Of a stretch of 64,000 nucleotides of DNA, positions 47,130 through 55,861 are shown one piece after another. The translations under genes and the position numbers were made by a program. Under the pieces are notes generated by a model. The model was not told the DNA's origin and made no database searches. It was given only the letters and a program-made list of their open reading frames with translations. Numbering within the stretch: position 1 is the stretch's first letter; every line of letters starts with the position of its first letter. Origin of the DNA: Geothrix sp. (GTDB lineage Bacteria; Acidobacteriota; Holophagae; Holophagales; Holophagaceae); the NCBI RefSeq assembly GCF_030219325.1, contig NZ_CP126625.1:3522857-3586856 (forward strand), written 5' to 3'.

Positions 47130-47710
47130 TCCGCGCCGCCGCTCCGTTCCTCGTCGCTGCGGCCCTGGTGGCCCAGGCGCCGAACCTGAATCCGGGCCTG
47201 AAACTCGGCGAGGCCTGCCCGCCCTTCAGCCTGCCGGGCACCGATGGGAAGGCCCACGGGCCCGCCTCGCCCCTGCCCCTGATGGTGGTGTTCCTCAGCA
47301 CCGAGTGCCCCTACGTGATGGCCACCCAGGCCCGCATCAACGCCTATGCGAAGCAGTACGAGGGCAGGGTCACGGTGCTCGCCATCAACGCCAACGACGT
47401 GGACACCCACGCCAAGGAGTCCCTGGCGGACATGACCGCACAGGCCAAGGGCCAGGGCTTCGTCTTCCCTTATCTGAAGGACGCGCCCCAGGCCGTGACG
47501 CGAACCTTCGGCGCCGCGTGCACGCCGGACTTCTTCCTCTTCGACCGCACGCGGAAGCTCGTCTACCGCGGCCGCATGGATGACAGCTGGCGCGACGCCA
47601 CCCAGGTCAAGGTGCGCGACCTCGATGCGGCCACCGAGGCGGTGCTGGCGGGCCGGCCGGTGTCCACCGAGCAACCGCCCAGCCGCGGCTGCAGCATCAA
47701 GTGGAAATGA
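47126..47710 (+). CDS. Exported one-Cys paralogue of the preceding redoxin
   Basis: A 194-residue protein with a signal peptide (MIRAAAPFLVAAALVAQA). It shares the same fold and many residues with the upstream gene, for example INANDVDTHAKESLADM and TPDFFLFDRTRKLVYRGRMD. The motif at the redox site is FLSTECPYV, where the first Cys of CxxC is Ser. It starts at GTG 47126, which overlaps the previous stop, with GGAGG upstream like its neighbour. It looks like a tandem duplicate that moved to the periplasm and lost one Cys. Confidence 0.8.
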   Translation: MIRAAAPFLVAAALVAQAPNLNPGLKLGEACPPFSLPGTDGKAHGPASPLPLMVVFLSTECPYVMATQARINAYAKQYEGRVTVLAINANDVDTHAKESLADMTAQAKGQGFVFPYLKDAPQAVTRTFGAACTPDFFLFDRTRKLVYRGRMDDSWRDATQVKVRDLDAATEAVLAGRPVSTEQPPSRGCSIKWK

Positions 47711-47773
47711 ACCCGCACCCGCACGGTCGCGCCACAGGCTGAGGGTATGATCGGAAGTCCCGCCGGAGCTCCG

Positions 47774-48415
47774 ATGCGCCTCGCCCTTCTGCCCGTCTGC
47801 CTCGTGGCGCTGCCCCTCAGCGCCCAGTGGGACCTGCGCCTGGAGCTGCCCCGCCCCAGCGGCCAGAGCCTGCCGCAGACCCTCCTCAGCGGCACCGGCC
47901 AGCTGGCCTCCGGAGACCTGGACCAGGGCCGCGGCTTCATCGCCTCGGCGAACCGGCGCCTCTTCCAGCTGGGCCCCCTGCTGAAGCTGGAGGGCGGCAT
48001 GGAGGTCTCCCAGTTCACGGCGGACGGCAGCCTCAGCCAGGGCAGCACCACCCAGGCCACCAGGCTCAAGCAGCAGGGCCTCGGCGTGGGTATCAACGCC
48101 CAGCTCTGGGTGCCCTTCGTGGGGATCGCCGGGGAATTCGGCCTCATCCAGCGCCTGCAGCACTACCGCTTCGATACCGCCGGCGCCTCGTCCACCAAGG
48201 ACCTCAGCCGCACCTGGCTGCGGGTGGGCGCCCGCTGGCGCGTCCCCTCCGTGGTGGTGCATCCCTACCTGGCGGCCAGCTACCAGCAGCCCGTCACCAA
48301 GGACCGCCCCGTGAAGCTCAGCAGCTCCTCGGATCTTGCGGCCTACTTCTCCGCCCAGGGCAGCGGGCAGGAATTCGAGCGCATGTGGACCTTCGGCGTG
48401 GGAGTGACCTTCTGA
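47774..48415 (+). CDS. Outer-membrane beta-barrel protein
   Basis: A 213-residue exported protein with a signal peptide (MRLALLPVCLVALPLSAQ) and beta-rich mature region. It ends WTFGVGVTF, an aromatic C-terminus typical of outer-membrane barrels. The strands alternate (RRLFQLGPLLKLEGGMEV, GVGINAQLWVPFVGIAG). No function is assigned. GGAG precedes the ATG at 47774. It overlaps the phosphatase gene downstream by one base (TGATG), so they are coupled. Confidence 0.75.
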   Translation: MRLALLPVCLVALPLSAQWDLRLELPRPSGQSLPQTLLSGTGQLASGDLDQGRGFIASANRRLFQLGPLLKLEGGMEVSQFTADGSLSQGSTTQATRLKQQGLGVGINAQLWVPFVGIAGEFGLIQRLQHYRFDTAGASSTKDLSRTWLRVGARWRVPSVVVHPYLAASYQQPVTKDRPVKLSSSSDLAAYFSAQGSGQEFERMWTFGVGVTF

Positions 48416-50055
48416 TGATCCGATCCGCGCTGGTCGCCCTCGTCCCCGCCCTGATCGCCGCGCCGGCCCCCAAGTCGGCGGCCTCGGCCCGCCCCAGGCT
48501 GGTGGTCGTCATCTCCGTCGACCAGTTCTCCGCTGAGCTGATGCAGACCTACGGGCCCGAGCTCAGCGGCGGTCTCGCCCGCCTGCGCCGCGAGGGCGTC
48601 TTCTTCACCGAGGCCTACCACGACCACGGGTTCACGGAGACCGGGCCCGGCCACTCCGTGCTGCTCTCGGGCCGCTTCCCCGCGCACACCGGCATCGTCG
48701 AGAACCGCTGGATCGACCGCGCCACGGGCAAGCTGGTCTACTGCGTCGAGGACGCCACCGCCAAGGCGCTCCACGCGCCGGCGCAGGCCAGCGCCTCCAA
48801 CGCGCGCTTCCTGGGAGATGGCCTGGGCGACTGGCTGCAGGCCCAGGTGCCGGGCAGCCGCGTTTTCGCCGTGTCGGGCAAGGACCGCGCCGCCATCCTC
48901 CTGGCCGGGCGCAGGCCCACGGCCGCCTACTGGTTCACGGGCCCCGCCGGGTTCACCAGCTCCACCGCCTATGGGGACCATCTGCCGGACTGGCTGCTGC
49001 GCTACGACCACAGCCTCTCCGAGCGCCTCGCCACGGACAGCTGGCTCTGGTCGAAGGATCCCGGTACGCCCGAGGGCCGGACGGCCCAGTGGACCTTCGG
49101 TGGCACGGTGGTGCGCAACGGCGCCCTGCCCCGCCTCGTCCAGGGCGCGGGCATGCCCCTGGACAAGGGCTTCGAAACCCGGTTCCGGCGCTCCCCCTTC
49201 CTCGACACAGTCACGCTGGAGGCCGCCGAGGCCCTCCTGAACGGCGAGAAGCTGGGGCACGGCCCCAGCACGGACCTGCTGGCCATCAGCTTCTCGGCCA
49301 CGGACTACATCGGCCACACCTACGGCAGCCTGGGCACCGAGATGCGGGACCAGATGCACCGCCTCGACCGGGTACTGGGGCGCCTGCTGGACCGCATCCA
49401 GAAGCAGCACCCCGGTGCCTGGGTGGTGCTGTGCGCCGACCATGGCGGCGTGGACGCGCCGGAAGCCCTCGCCGACCAGGGCTTCCCTGCCCGCCGCCTC
49501 CTCATCGAGCCCTTCATGGCCGCCTTCCAGGCCGACCTCCGTGCCGCGTTCAAGGTGGACAGGGACCTGCTGCTCCACACGCCGGAACCCAACGACATCT
49601 ACCTGGATGACGCGGTGGTGAAGGCCGCGAACCTGGACCGCGGCGACATCCTCCGCTGGGCCCAGGCCTGGCTGAAGGCCCGGCCCGAAGTGGCCGACGC
49701 CTTTACGGCCGAGGAGCTGAAGGCCACGGATCCCGCCGCCACGGGCAGTCCCCGGGACAGCAGCCTGCGCGTGCTCCTGCGCCGCAGCTTCCACCCCGAG
49801 CGCAGCGGCGACCTCCTCATGGCCGTGAAACCCTTCGTGGTGATTGGCACCCCGCCCGCCGACTACCTCACCAACCACGGCACCCCCAACGCCTATGACC
49901 GCCGCGTGCCCATGATCTTCTGGGGCCCCTGGAAGGGCGGCGAGCGCCGCGAGCCCGTGCGCACCGTGGACCTGGCCCCCACCCTGGCCCGCGAGCTGGG
50001 CCTGAAGCCCGGCGCCGTGGACGGGAAGGCGCTGGACCTGGGCCCCCGGAAGTAG
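48415..50055 (+). CDS. PafA-like alkaline phosphatase / phosphodiesterase
   Basis: A 546-residue exported hydrolase of the alkaline phosphatase superfamily (type I phosphodiesterase/PafA branch). Signal peptide [18 protein letters not shown]. The metal ligand VDQFSAEL is followed by the nucleophile site [16 protein letters not shown], with Thr76 the likely nucleophile. Further metal motifs are [13 protein letters not shown] and [11 protein letters not shown]. Members hydrolyse phosphate monoesters or diesters in the periplasm without added cofactor beyond two zinc ions. It is coupled to the barrel gene upstream and followed by a sirtuin 7 bases later. Confidence 0.88.
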   Translation: MIRSALVALVPALIAAPAPKSAASARPRLVVVISVDQFSAELMQTYGPELSGGLARLRREGVFFTEAYHDHGFTETGPGHSVLLSGRFPAHTGIVENRWIDRATGKLVYCVEDATAKALHAPAQASASNARFLGDGLGDWLQAQVPGSRVFAVSGKDRAAILLAGRRPTAAYWFTGPAGFTSSTAYGDHLPDWLLRYDHSLSERLATDSWLWSKDPGTPEGRTAQWTFGGTVVRNGALPRLVQGAGMPLDKGFETRFRRSPFLDTVTLEAAEALLNGEKLGHGPSTDLLAISFSATDYIGHTYGSLGTEMRDQMHRLDRVLGRLLDRIQKQHPGAWVVLCADHGGVDAPEALADQGFPARRLLIEPFMAAFQADLRAAFKVDRDLLLHTPEPNDIYLDDAVVKAANLDRGDILRWAQAWLKARPEVADAFTAEELKATDPAATGSPRDSSLRVLLRRSFHPERSGDLLMAVKPFVVIGTPPADYLTNHGTPNAYDRRVPMIFWGPWKGGERREPVRTVDLAPTLARELGLKPGAVDGKALDLGPRK

Positions 50056-50062
50056 CTCCGCC

Positions 50063-50767
50063 ATGGCGCTCCCCCCCGACGCCTCCATCGTGATCCTCAC
50101 CGGCGCAGGCATCTCCGCGGAGAGCGGCCTGCGCACCTTCCGCGACGCGAACGGTCTCTGGGAGGATCACCGCGTCGAGGAGGTGGCCACGCCCGAGGCC
50201 TTCCGCCGCGACCCGGCCCTGGTCCACCGCTTCTACAACGAGCGGCGGCGCAGCCTCGCCAGCGTCCAGCCCAACGCCGCGCATCGGGCCCTGGCGCGGC
50301 TGGAGCGTGCATGGAACGGGCCGTTCCTGCTGGTCACCCAGAACGTGGACGACCTCCACGACCGCGCCGGATCCACGCAGCTCCTGCACATGCACGGCGA
50401 GCTGCTGAAGGGCCGCTGCCTCGGCTGCGGCGCCATCCATCCCTGGCCCGGGGACCTGGACCAGGCCAGCCGCTGCCCGGCCTGCGGGGCGGGACGGGTG
50501 CGCCCCCACATCGTCTGGTTCGGCGAGCTGCCCCTGGACATGGACCGCATCTACGACGCCGTGGAGCGCTGCGACCTCTTCGTGGCCATCGGCACCAGCG
50601 GCCACGTGTACCCCGCCGCGGGCCTCGTGCAGGCCGCGCCTCCCGGTGCGCGCACCGTCGAGCTGAACCTGGAGCCCAGCCGCGTGGCCAGCGCCTTCCA
50701 GGAGGCCCGCACCGGCCGCGCCACGGACCTGGTGCCCGCCCTCGTGGACGAGCTGCTGGGCGGCTAG
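50063..50767 (+). CDS. cobB: NAD-dependent protein deacylase (sirtuin)
   Basis: A 234-residue class III sirtuin that removes acyl groups from lysines using NAD. Motifs: [32 protein letters not shown], the catalytic His in [12 protein letters not shown], zinc-binding Cys pairs CLGCG and CPACG, and [22 protein letters not shown] completes the fold. It follows the PafA-like gene by 7 bases. The downstream stretch is filled by repeat copies, with the first one beginning right after its stop. Confidence 0.93.
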   Translation: MALPPDASIVILTGAGISAESGLRTFRDANGLWEDHRVEEVATPEAFRRDPALVHRFYNERRRSLASVQPNAAHRALARLERAWNGPFLLVTQNVDDLHDRAGSTQLLHMHGELLKGRCLGCGAIHPWPGDLDQASRCPACGAGRVRPHIVWFGELPLDMDRIYDAVERCDLFVAIGTSGHVYPAAGLVQAAPPGARTVELNLEPSRVASAFQEARTGRATDLVPALVDELLGG

Positions 50768-50769
50768 GG

Positions 50770-50866
50770 ATTTTTGGCCGGTGATGGACGGTGATAAAGC
50801 AAGGCGAGGCCGTACCCGCATGGGCCCGCCGCCGCGCGCGAAAGGCACGGCAAGGGAGACCCACGG
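50770..50866. repeat. MITE-like repeat copy A (truncated)
   Basis: A partial copy: left TIR-like GGCCGGTGATGGACGGTGAT, then the family motif AAGCAAGGCGAGGCCGT and CCCGCATGGGCCCGCCG, but the internal hairpins and right end are missing. It begins directly after the sirtuin stop. Confidence 0.7.
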
Positions 50867-50894
50867 GCACTGGATTCAGCCGCGGATGAAGCTG

Positions 50895-51158
50895 GAAAGG
50901 GCTTTTTTAGCCGGTGATGAACGGAGATAAACGGTGATAAAGCAGGGCGAGGCCGTACCCGCATGGGCCCGCCGCAGGCGGCTTCCGGCTTGGCCGGAAG
51001 TCACCCAGGGGCACCTCGGCCGCGCCCCCCAAGGCACGGCAAGGGTGCCCCTGGGTAGAGCCCATGCTCGAGCCCGAACGGCCCCATCACCGTCCATCAC
51101 CGTTCATCGCCGTCCATCACCGTCCATCACCGTTCATCACCGGCTGAATGTCTTTTGA
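50895..51158. repeat. MITE-like repeat copy B (full)
   Basis: The longest copy, 264 bases. Left end includes TAGCCGGTGATGAACGGAGA, right end the inverse CCGTTCATCACCGGCTGAAT. Inside are a CTTCCGGC/GCCGGAAG hairpin and an ACCCAGGGGCACC/GGTGCCCCTGGGT inverted pair. An extra tandem of CCGTCCATCACC units lies near the right end. Reading frames in it are repeated in the other copies and look non-coding. Confidence 0.8.
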
Positions 51159-51166
51159 AAACGGGT

Positions 51167-51230
51167 TACAGCCCCAGCCGCACCTGGTTGCCGCGCTCCT
51201 CGAACCAGAGGGCGTCGGCGATGGCGGCCA
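51167..51230 (-). pseudogene. Fragment of the murU-like gene 3' end
   Basis: Read on the minus strand this codes ALWFEERGNQVRLGL and a stop. The 51 bases 51167-51217 match the 3' end of the murU-like gene at 59813-59863 with two mismatches by hand alignment. The upstream part of the gene is absent. It is sandwiched between repeat copies B and C, which suggests a repeat-mediated copy event. Confidence 0.85.
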
Positions 51231-51318
51231 TGGTGCCCCTGGGTAGAGCTCATGCTCGGGCCCGAACGGCCCCATCACCGTCCATCACCGTTCATCACCG
51301 GCTGAATGCAGTTCTGCT
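51231..51318. repeat. MITE-like repeat copy C (right half)
   Basis: The right half only: GGTGCCCCTGGGTAGAGC, CCCGAACGGCCCCATCACCG and the right TIR ending GGCTGAATGCAGTTCT. It begins right after the murU fragment. Its right TIR matches that of copy E exactly at GCAGTTCT. The stretch from 50768 to 51326 holds only these repeat pieces and the gene fragment, with no other gene. Confidence 0.75.
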
Positions 51319-51326
51319 TTTACTCC

Positions 51327-51734
51327 TCAGGCCCCTCCGCGCCGCTGCAGCTCCCGCAGCACCGCCAGGGCCCGCGCGGCCTCGTCCACGGGCACGAAGA
51401 GGTGGTCGTGGCAGGCCCCGGCGATCACGTTGCAGCTGATGCGGGCCTCGGCGAGGGCCTGGGAGAAGGCCGCCGTGAGGCCCACGGCCTGCAGGTCCGA
51501 GTGGACCCGCAGCGTGATCCAGGCGGCGCGGAAGAGCACCGGTACCTGGCGGGCCAGGGCGGTTTCCTCCCTCAGCACCACCGTGAGCCCCTCGTCCTCC
51601 TGGAAGGTGGCCAGCGGCTCCAGGTCCCGCAGATCCGCCCCGGCCGTCAGGCAGGCGAAGGCGTACACCCCCTCGTGCAGCACCGGATCCAGGGTGTGGA
51701 GCAGGTGGTTGAGGTCGGATATCGGCGTGCTCAC
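51327..51734 (-). CDS. ACT-domain protein (ACT_3 type)
   Basis: A 135-residue soluble protein with two ACT-like units: EGVYAFACLTAGADL and a LFRAAWITLRVHSDLQAVGL segment, ending ALAVLRELQRRGG. ACT domains bind amino acids or other small ligands; this stand-alone type has no enzymatic partner here. It starts at GTG 51734, overlapping the CocE-family stop as GTGA, so it is translationally coupled to that hydrolase. Ligand unknown. Confidence 0.8.
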   Translation of the reverse strand: MSTPISDLNHLLHTLDPVLHEGVYAFACLTAGADLRDLEPLATFQEDEGLTVVLREETALARQVPVLFRAAWITLRVHSDLQAVGLTAAFSQALAEARISCNVIAGACHDHLFVPVDEAARALAVLRELQRRGGA

Positions 51735-53662
51735 TTCACCACCGGCAGCTCCACGCAGCTGGCCTGGCCGGGGGCATGGTGGATGCGCTGGGTGGCGGGG
51801 CGGTAGTCGCCGGGCTTCGCGAAGAAGATGTTGGGCACGAAGGTCTGGGGGTTGCGGTCGTAGAGGGGGAACCAGCTGGACTGCACCTGCACCATGACGC
51901 GGTGGCCCGGCAGGAAGACGTGGTTCGCCGTGGGCAGGGTGAAGCGGTACACCAGCGGCGCGTCGGGCTTGAGGGCCTTCGGCATCTCCAGGCTCTCGCG
52001 GTAGCGGCCCCGGAAGATGTCCGCCGACACCATGAGCTGGAAGCCGCCCATCTGGGGCTGGCTGGCCACCTCGTCGGGGTACACGTCGATCACCTTCACC
52101 ACCCAGTCGCTGTCGGTGCCGCTGGTGGCGGCCACCAGGTTCGCCACCGGTTCGCCGCTGAGGCGCAGGGGCTCCTTGAGGGGTTCCGAAACATAGGCCA
52201 GCACGTCCGTACGGCCCGAGGCCTCGCGCTGGTCGTCCGTGAGCCACTGGGGCCAGGTCATGCCCTTGTCGTAGCCCACGGGCTGGATGGGCCGCGCGCG
52301 GAAGGGCACGGGCTTGGCGGGGTCGGACACGTAGGTGTCGAAGGGCGCCTCGTCCGCCTTTGGCGCGGCCGTGGACACCGCCAGCCCCGCGTGGAGGTAG
52401 AAGGGCGTGGCCTTCACGGTCGAGCCCTCCCCCGCCAGGGGCCAGGCCGGGAGCTTCTTCCAGGTGTTGGTGCCCGTCTCGAAGGCGCTCACGGGCGGCA
52501 GGTCCGCCTTGGGCCCGCCCTTCAGGTGCTGGTCCAGGAAGGGCTTCAGGATGCTCTGGCGGAACTGCAGGGCCGTGTCCTGGCTGAACTTCAGGGGGCC
52601 CAGGCTGCTGCCCTCGCCGATCTCGCCACCGTGGTTCCAGGGGCCCATGGCCAGGTACAGCAGATTCGAGCTGTCCTTCGGCTTCAGGGCTCGCCACACG
52701 GCCGGGGCGCCGTAGATGTCCTCGGCGTCGTAGAGGCTGTGCACCAGCATCGTGGGCACCGTGAGGGGGCGAGCCGCCAGCACGCGGTCCATGGCCTGCT
52801 GCTGCCAGAAGCTGTCGTACGAGGGATGCTCCGCGATCTTGCGCCAGAAGCCCAGCTGGTCCATGCCGCGGCGCTTCGCCAGGGCGCCGGTGGAGCCGGC
52901 CTGCAGGAACATGTCGTAGTCGTCGAAGTGGCTGGTCCACCACTTCAGGTCGCCCGTGCGGGTGGCCTGCTGGTCATAGATGTAGCTGAGGTTCTGGGCG
53001 CGGAAGGCGCCGTTATGGAACCAGTCGTCGCCGCGCCAGCCGTCCACCATGGGGTTCATGGGCACGGCGGCCTTCAGGGCCGGGTGCGGATCCACCAGGG
53101 CCATGAGGGGCAGGAAGCCGTCGTACGAAATGCCCAGGATGCCCACGCGGCCGTTGCTCTCCGGCAGGTGCTTCACCAGCCAGTCGATGGTGTCCCAGGT
53201 GTCGGTGCTGTGGTCGACTGGGGTGGCGTTGAGGGGCCCGCGCAGGGGCCGGTTCATGACGTAGTCGCCTTCGGAGCCGTGCTTGCCGCGCACGTCCTGC
53301 ACCACGCGGATGTAGCCGCCGTCCACGATGAGGTCCGTGGCGTTGTCGTAGCCCTGGAGGATGGGCCCCAGGTGGGCGCTGTGGGCGTGGCTGGTGAGTT
53401 CCACGGCGTTGTAGGGCGTGCGCGTCAGCAGGATGGGCGCCTGTTTGGCCCCTTTCGGCACCAGGATGATGGTGTGCAGCTTCACCCCATCGCGCATGGG
53501 GATCATCTCCACGCGGCGGGTGTAGTCCCAGTCCCCGGTGGCCACCTGGAACTCGGCGGGCATCTCGCTGGGCAGGGCGCCGGCTTTCGGCGCCTGGGCC
53601 AGCAGGGCGGTGCCCAGCAGCAGGGCCAGCAGGGAGGGCGGAACGGGACGGGCCTGGGGCAT
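51731..53662 (-). CDS. CocE/NonD-family serine hydrolase (X-Pro dipeptidyl-peptidase-like)
   Basis: A 643-residue exported alpha/beta hydrolase with a C-terminal jelly-roll (PepX_C). The signal peptide ends near LLAQAPKAG. Active site: GISYDGFLPLMALV has the nucleophile Ser within G-x-S-Y-D-G; the Asp is near SLYDAEDIYG and the His near GPWNHGG. Members hydrolyse esters or X-Pro peptides, including glutaryl acylase-type enzymes; the substrate is not assignable. Its promoter region closely resembles that of the next upstream gene (53745-54209). Confidence 0.88.
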   Translation of the reverse strand: MPQARPVPPSLLALLLGTALLAQAPKAGALPSEMPAEFQVATGDWDYTRRVEMIPMRDGVKLHTIILVPKGAKQAPILLTRTPYNAVELTSHAHSAHLGPILQGYDNATDLIVDGGYIRVVQDVRGKHGSEGDYVMNRPLRGPLNATPVDHSTDTWDTIDWLVKHLPESNGRVGILGISYDGFLPLMALVDPHPALKAAVPMNPMVDGWRGDDWFHNGAFRAQNLSYIYDQQATRTGDLKWWTSHFDDYDMFLQAGSTGALAKRRGMDQLGFWRKIAEHPSYDSFWQQQAMDRVLAARPLTVPTMLVHSLYDAEDIYGAPAVWRALKPKDSSNLLYLAMGPWNHGGEIGEGSSLGPLKFSQDTALQFRQSILKPFLDQHLKGGPKADLPPVSAFETGTNTWKKLPAWPLAGEGSTVKATPFYLHAGLAVSTAAPKADEAPFDTYVSDPAKPVPFRARPIQPVGYDKGMTWPQWLTDDQREASGRTDVLAYVSEPLKEPLRLSGEPVANLVAATSGTDSDWVVKVIDVYPDEVASQPQMGGFQLMVSADIFRGRYRESLEMPKALKPDAPLVYRFTLPTANHVFLPGHRVMVQVQSSWFPLYDRNPQTFVPNIFFAKPGDYRPATQRIHHAPGQASCVELPVVK

Positions 53663-53711
53663 GGAACCTCCGGGGCGGGGCTATGGGCGGAATGGGGGGT
53701 TCGCCAGTCTA
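53663..53711 (-). promoter_or_regulatory. Upstream region of the CocE-family gene (twin promoter 1)
   Basis: A -10-like TAGACT (53711-53706) and a leader ending with CCGGAGG five bases before the ATG. The whole stretch, about 60 bases, is near-identical to that of 54210-54259. TAGACT recurs as -10 at other genes in the window. Confidence 0.6.
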
Positions 53712-53744
53712 GCCTGGGCCGGGGTGCAGGGGTTCCGTTCCGCC

Positions 53745-54209
53745 CTACTCGGGCATGGCCGTGATCTGGACGCTGCAGACCCGCCAGCGGCCGTCCTGGC
53801 GCACGTAGGTGTCGATGTAGCGGTAGTGCGACTTGAAAGGCCGGCCCTGATAGGTGCCGGTCATGCGGGTGCGGCCGCAAAGCAGGGCGCAGTCGCCGTA
53901 GATGCGCACGTCGAAGTCCTCCACCGTGTAGGGGTGGATGACCAGGTCCGGCGACAGCAGGTCCTTCAGGAAGGCGGCCCGGTCGGCCATGTCCCCGGTC
54001 TTGGCGATGTGGCGGAAATCCGCGCTCACGTTGTCGGCGATGGCCTGGGCATCCTTGCGGAGGATGGCCTGGTCCCAGGCCTCGGCCTGGGCCTTCAGCT
54101 GGGCCGCCAGGGCGCGGTCCGAGCCGGCCGTCTGGGGCCCGCAGGCCATGGCCAGGGCCAGCAGCGCCGCAGCGACTGCCACAGGCATCCGACGCAGGGG
54201 GTTGGGCAT
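53745..54209 (-). CDS. Lipoprotein with SnoaL-like / DUF4440 fold
   Basis: A 154-residue lipoprotein. The signal ends with a lipobox-like ALAMAC, so it is likely anchored to a membrane. The mature domain has the cone-shaped SnoaL/NTF2-like layout: AQAEAWDQAILRKDAQAIAD, MADRAAFLKDLLSPDL, and the ending RYIDTYVRQDGRWRVCSVQI. Such proteins are often small-molecule binding or enzyme-like, function unassigned. ATG 54209 has CCGGAGG close by. The leader matches that of its neighbour at 53662. Confidence 0.82.
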   Translation of the reverse strand: MPNPLRRMPVAVAAALLALAMACGPQTAGSDRALAAQLKAQAEAWDQAILRKDAQAIADNVSADFRHIAKTGDMADRAAFLKDLLSPDLVIHPYTVEDFDVRIYGDCALLCGRTRMTGTYQGRPFKSHYRYIDTYVRQDGRWRVCSVQITAMPE

Positions 54210-54259
54210 GGGGCCTCCGGGGTCGGGGCTATGGGTGGTTGGGGGAATCCGCCAGTCTA
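54210..54259 (-). promoter_or_regulatory. Upstream region of the SnoaL-like lipoprotein gene (twin promoter 2)
   Basis: TAGACT at 54259-54254, and a leader with CCGGAGG before the ATG. It matches the 53662 gene leader over about 60 bases. The distance from -10 box to ATG (44-45 bases) is the same in both. The wider gap 54210-54917 then holds the unassigned 54260-54369 and 54591-54708, plus repeat copies D and E. Confidence 0.6.
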
Positions 54260-54369
54260 GCCTGGGCTGGCTCCGCTCAGGAATCATGGGAAACGGTGGA
54301 TCGAGTGGCGGGGAAGACCCGGACCCTGCACGGGCCATGGGCACGGGATGTCAGCCGCGGATGAACATG

Positions 54370-54590
54370 GAAACTGCTTTTGGCCGGAGATGAACGGAGA
54401 TAAACGGTGATAAAGCAGGGTTGAGGCTGTGTCCGCATGGGCCCGCCGTAGGCGGCTTCCGGCCTGGCCGGAAGTCACCCAGGGGCACCGCGGCCGCGCT
54501 CCCAAAGGCACGGCAAGGGCGCCCCTGGGTAGAGCCCATGCTCGAATACAAACGGCCCCATCTCCGTTCATCACCGGCTGAATGTCTTTT
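54370..54590. repeat. MITE-like repeat copy D (full)
   Basis: A full 221-base copy with left end AAACTGCTTTTGGCCGGAGA and right end CCGTTCATCACCGGCTGAAT. It has the CTTCCGGCCTGGCCGGAAG hairpin and the ACCCAGGGGCACC/GCGCCCCTGGGT pair. The outer TCAGCCGCGG at 54354 belongs to the longer left border. Confidence 0.8.
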
Positions 54591-54708
54591 GGAACCGGGC
54601 CACTGCGGCATCCGCACGCGTGACTGCGGGAGCGAGTCGGCCAGGACTCATCAGGAACGGCGGCCTAAGTGACACTGAAACACCGGACTTCAGCCGTGCA
54701 TGAACCTA

Positions 54709-54938
54709 GGAACTGCTTTTGGCCGGAGATGAACGGAGATAAACGGCGATAAAGCAGGGTGAGGCTGTGTCCGCACGGGCCCGCCGGAGGCGGCTTCCGG
54801 CCTGGCCGGAAGTCACCCAGGGGCACCGCGGCCGCGCTCCCAGAGGCACGGCAAGGGCGCCCCTGGGTAGAGCCCATGCTCGAGCACGAACGGCCCATCT
54901 CCGTCCATCTCCGTTCATCACCGGCTGAATGCAGTTCT
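54709..54938. repeat. MITE-like repeat copy E (full)
   Basis: A 230-base copy with left end GGAACTGCTTTTGGCCGGAG and right end ATCACCGGCTGAATGCAGTT. These ends are inverted repeats of each other over about 30 bases. The internal hairpins match copies B and D. The right end forms the last codons and stop of the GNAT gene. Confidence 0.82.
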
Positions 54939-55466
54939 CTCCTGGGCGAGGCGGTGGCGGAAGCCGAAGACCGGCAGGCCCTGCTGGGAGAAGTCCAGGT
55001 CCTCGGAGCGCTGGAAGCCCAGGCGCTCGTAGAGGCCCCAGGCGATGCGCATGGCCTCGGTGGTGTGCAGGATGACCTGGGCGTGGCCCTGCTCCCGGGC
55101 GAGGTCGATGCAGGCCAGGGTCAGGGCCCGGCCCACGCCCTGGCCCCGGAAGGCGGGATCGACGCCCAGCAGGCGGATGCCCGAGGCGTTCCGTTCCGCC
55201 GTGGCCGTGCCGCCGGAGCCGTACTGGGCCATGTCGCCGAAGTACACCACCCCGCCGGCCAGGGCCCCGCCCTCTGTGAGGGCCACCAGCACCCGGGCCC
55301 CGGGCCGCTCCGCGAAGCGCCCGATGTCCGCCAGCAGCGCGTAGTACTGGGGCTGCTCCGCCGGCGTGGGGAAGCCCTCCAGCTGCGAGTACACCCCCAC
55401 CATGAGCTGACCCAGGGCGGCGGCTTCCTCGGGGCGCAGGTCACGGATGGCAATGGGTGCGGTCAT
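54918..55466 (-). CDS. GNAT-family N-acetyltransferase
   Basis: A 182-residue acetyl-CoA-dependent acetyltransferase. The fold shows IAIRDLRPEEAAALGQLMVG, then RLLGVDPAFRGQGVGRALTL, whose R-x2-G-x-G/A acetyl-CoA loop is intact, and AWGLYERLGFQRSEDLDF. The substrate is unknown. The final codons (RTAFSR) and stop lie in the right terminal repeat of MITE-like copy E, so the element has set the end of this gene. GAGGA precedes the ATG at 55466. Confidence 0.85.
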   Translation of the reverse strand: MTAPIAIRDLRPEEAAALGQLMVGVYSQLEGFPTPAEQPQYYALLADIGRFAERPGARVLVALTEGGALAGGVVYFGDMAQYGSGGTATAERNASGIRLLGVDPAFRGQGVGRALTLACIDLAREQGHAQVILHTTEAMRIAWGLYERLGFQRSEDLDFSQQGLPVFGFRHRLAQERTAFSR

Positions 55467-55507
55467 GGGCGGTTCCTCGGAGAAGCGGATGTGGGGCTGG
55501 GCCGCCC

Positions 55508-55861
55508 TCACTGGAGGGCGATGGAACCCTTCTGCGCCGCGACGACTTTGCCGCCCTGGCTGTAGGTCACGGTGTAGGTGCCCGAGGTGCCGGCCTCGTT
55601 CATGGCCACCTCGAAGCTGGTGCTGCCGCGGGTGTCCCCGATGTTCGCCCGGCCCTTGGAGCCCTTGCGGAACACCACCTTGGGCGCTGCGACCACGCGG
55701 TCTGTGGCCAGATCCTTGATCTCGGCCTCGCAGATGCAGTCCGTGGGAAAGGCCTTTACCGACGAGAAGGCCACCGTGACCGAGAGACCTGGAGCGTCTG
55801 AGGCGAGGGCAGGCAGGGCTGAAACGCAGGAGGCCAGGAGAAAGAGATGGGCGAAGCGCAT
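55508..55861 (-). CDS. Secreted protein of unknown function, beta-sandwich-like
   Basis: A 117-residue exported protein with a signal peptide (MRFAHLFLLASCVSALPALA). The mature part is beta-rich with a close CIC pair (TDCICEAEIKDL) and a final TVTYSQGGKVVAAQKGSIAL. No family is recognised. It is divergent from nothing nearby and lies between the GNAT gene and the small membrane gene. Possibly periplasmic. Confidence 0.6.
   Translation of the reverse strand: MRFAHLFLLASCVSALPALASDAPGLSVTVAFSSVKAFPTDCICEAEIKDLATDRVVAAPKVVFRKGSKGRANIGDTRGSTSFEVAMNEAGTSGTYTVTYSQGGKVVAAQKGSIALQ

Noticed and set aside
50934-51158. Small frames in the repeat cluster, such as those with SPSITVHHRLN
   Set aside because: The same peptides recur in each repeat copy in shifting frames. 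They follow the repeat, not selection for protein.
54421-54672. Frame with HCGIRTRDCGSESART between copies D and E
   Set aside because: It has no start signal of its own and crosses a repeat end. I saw no match to a known protein family.
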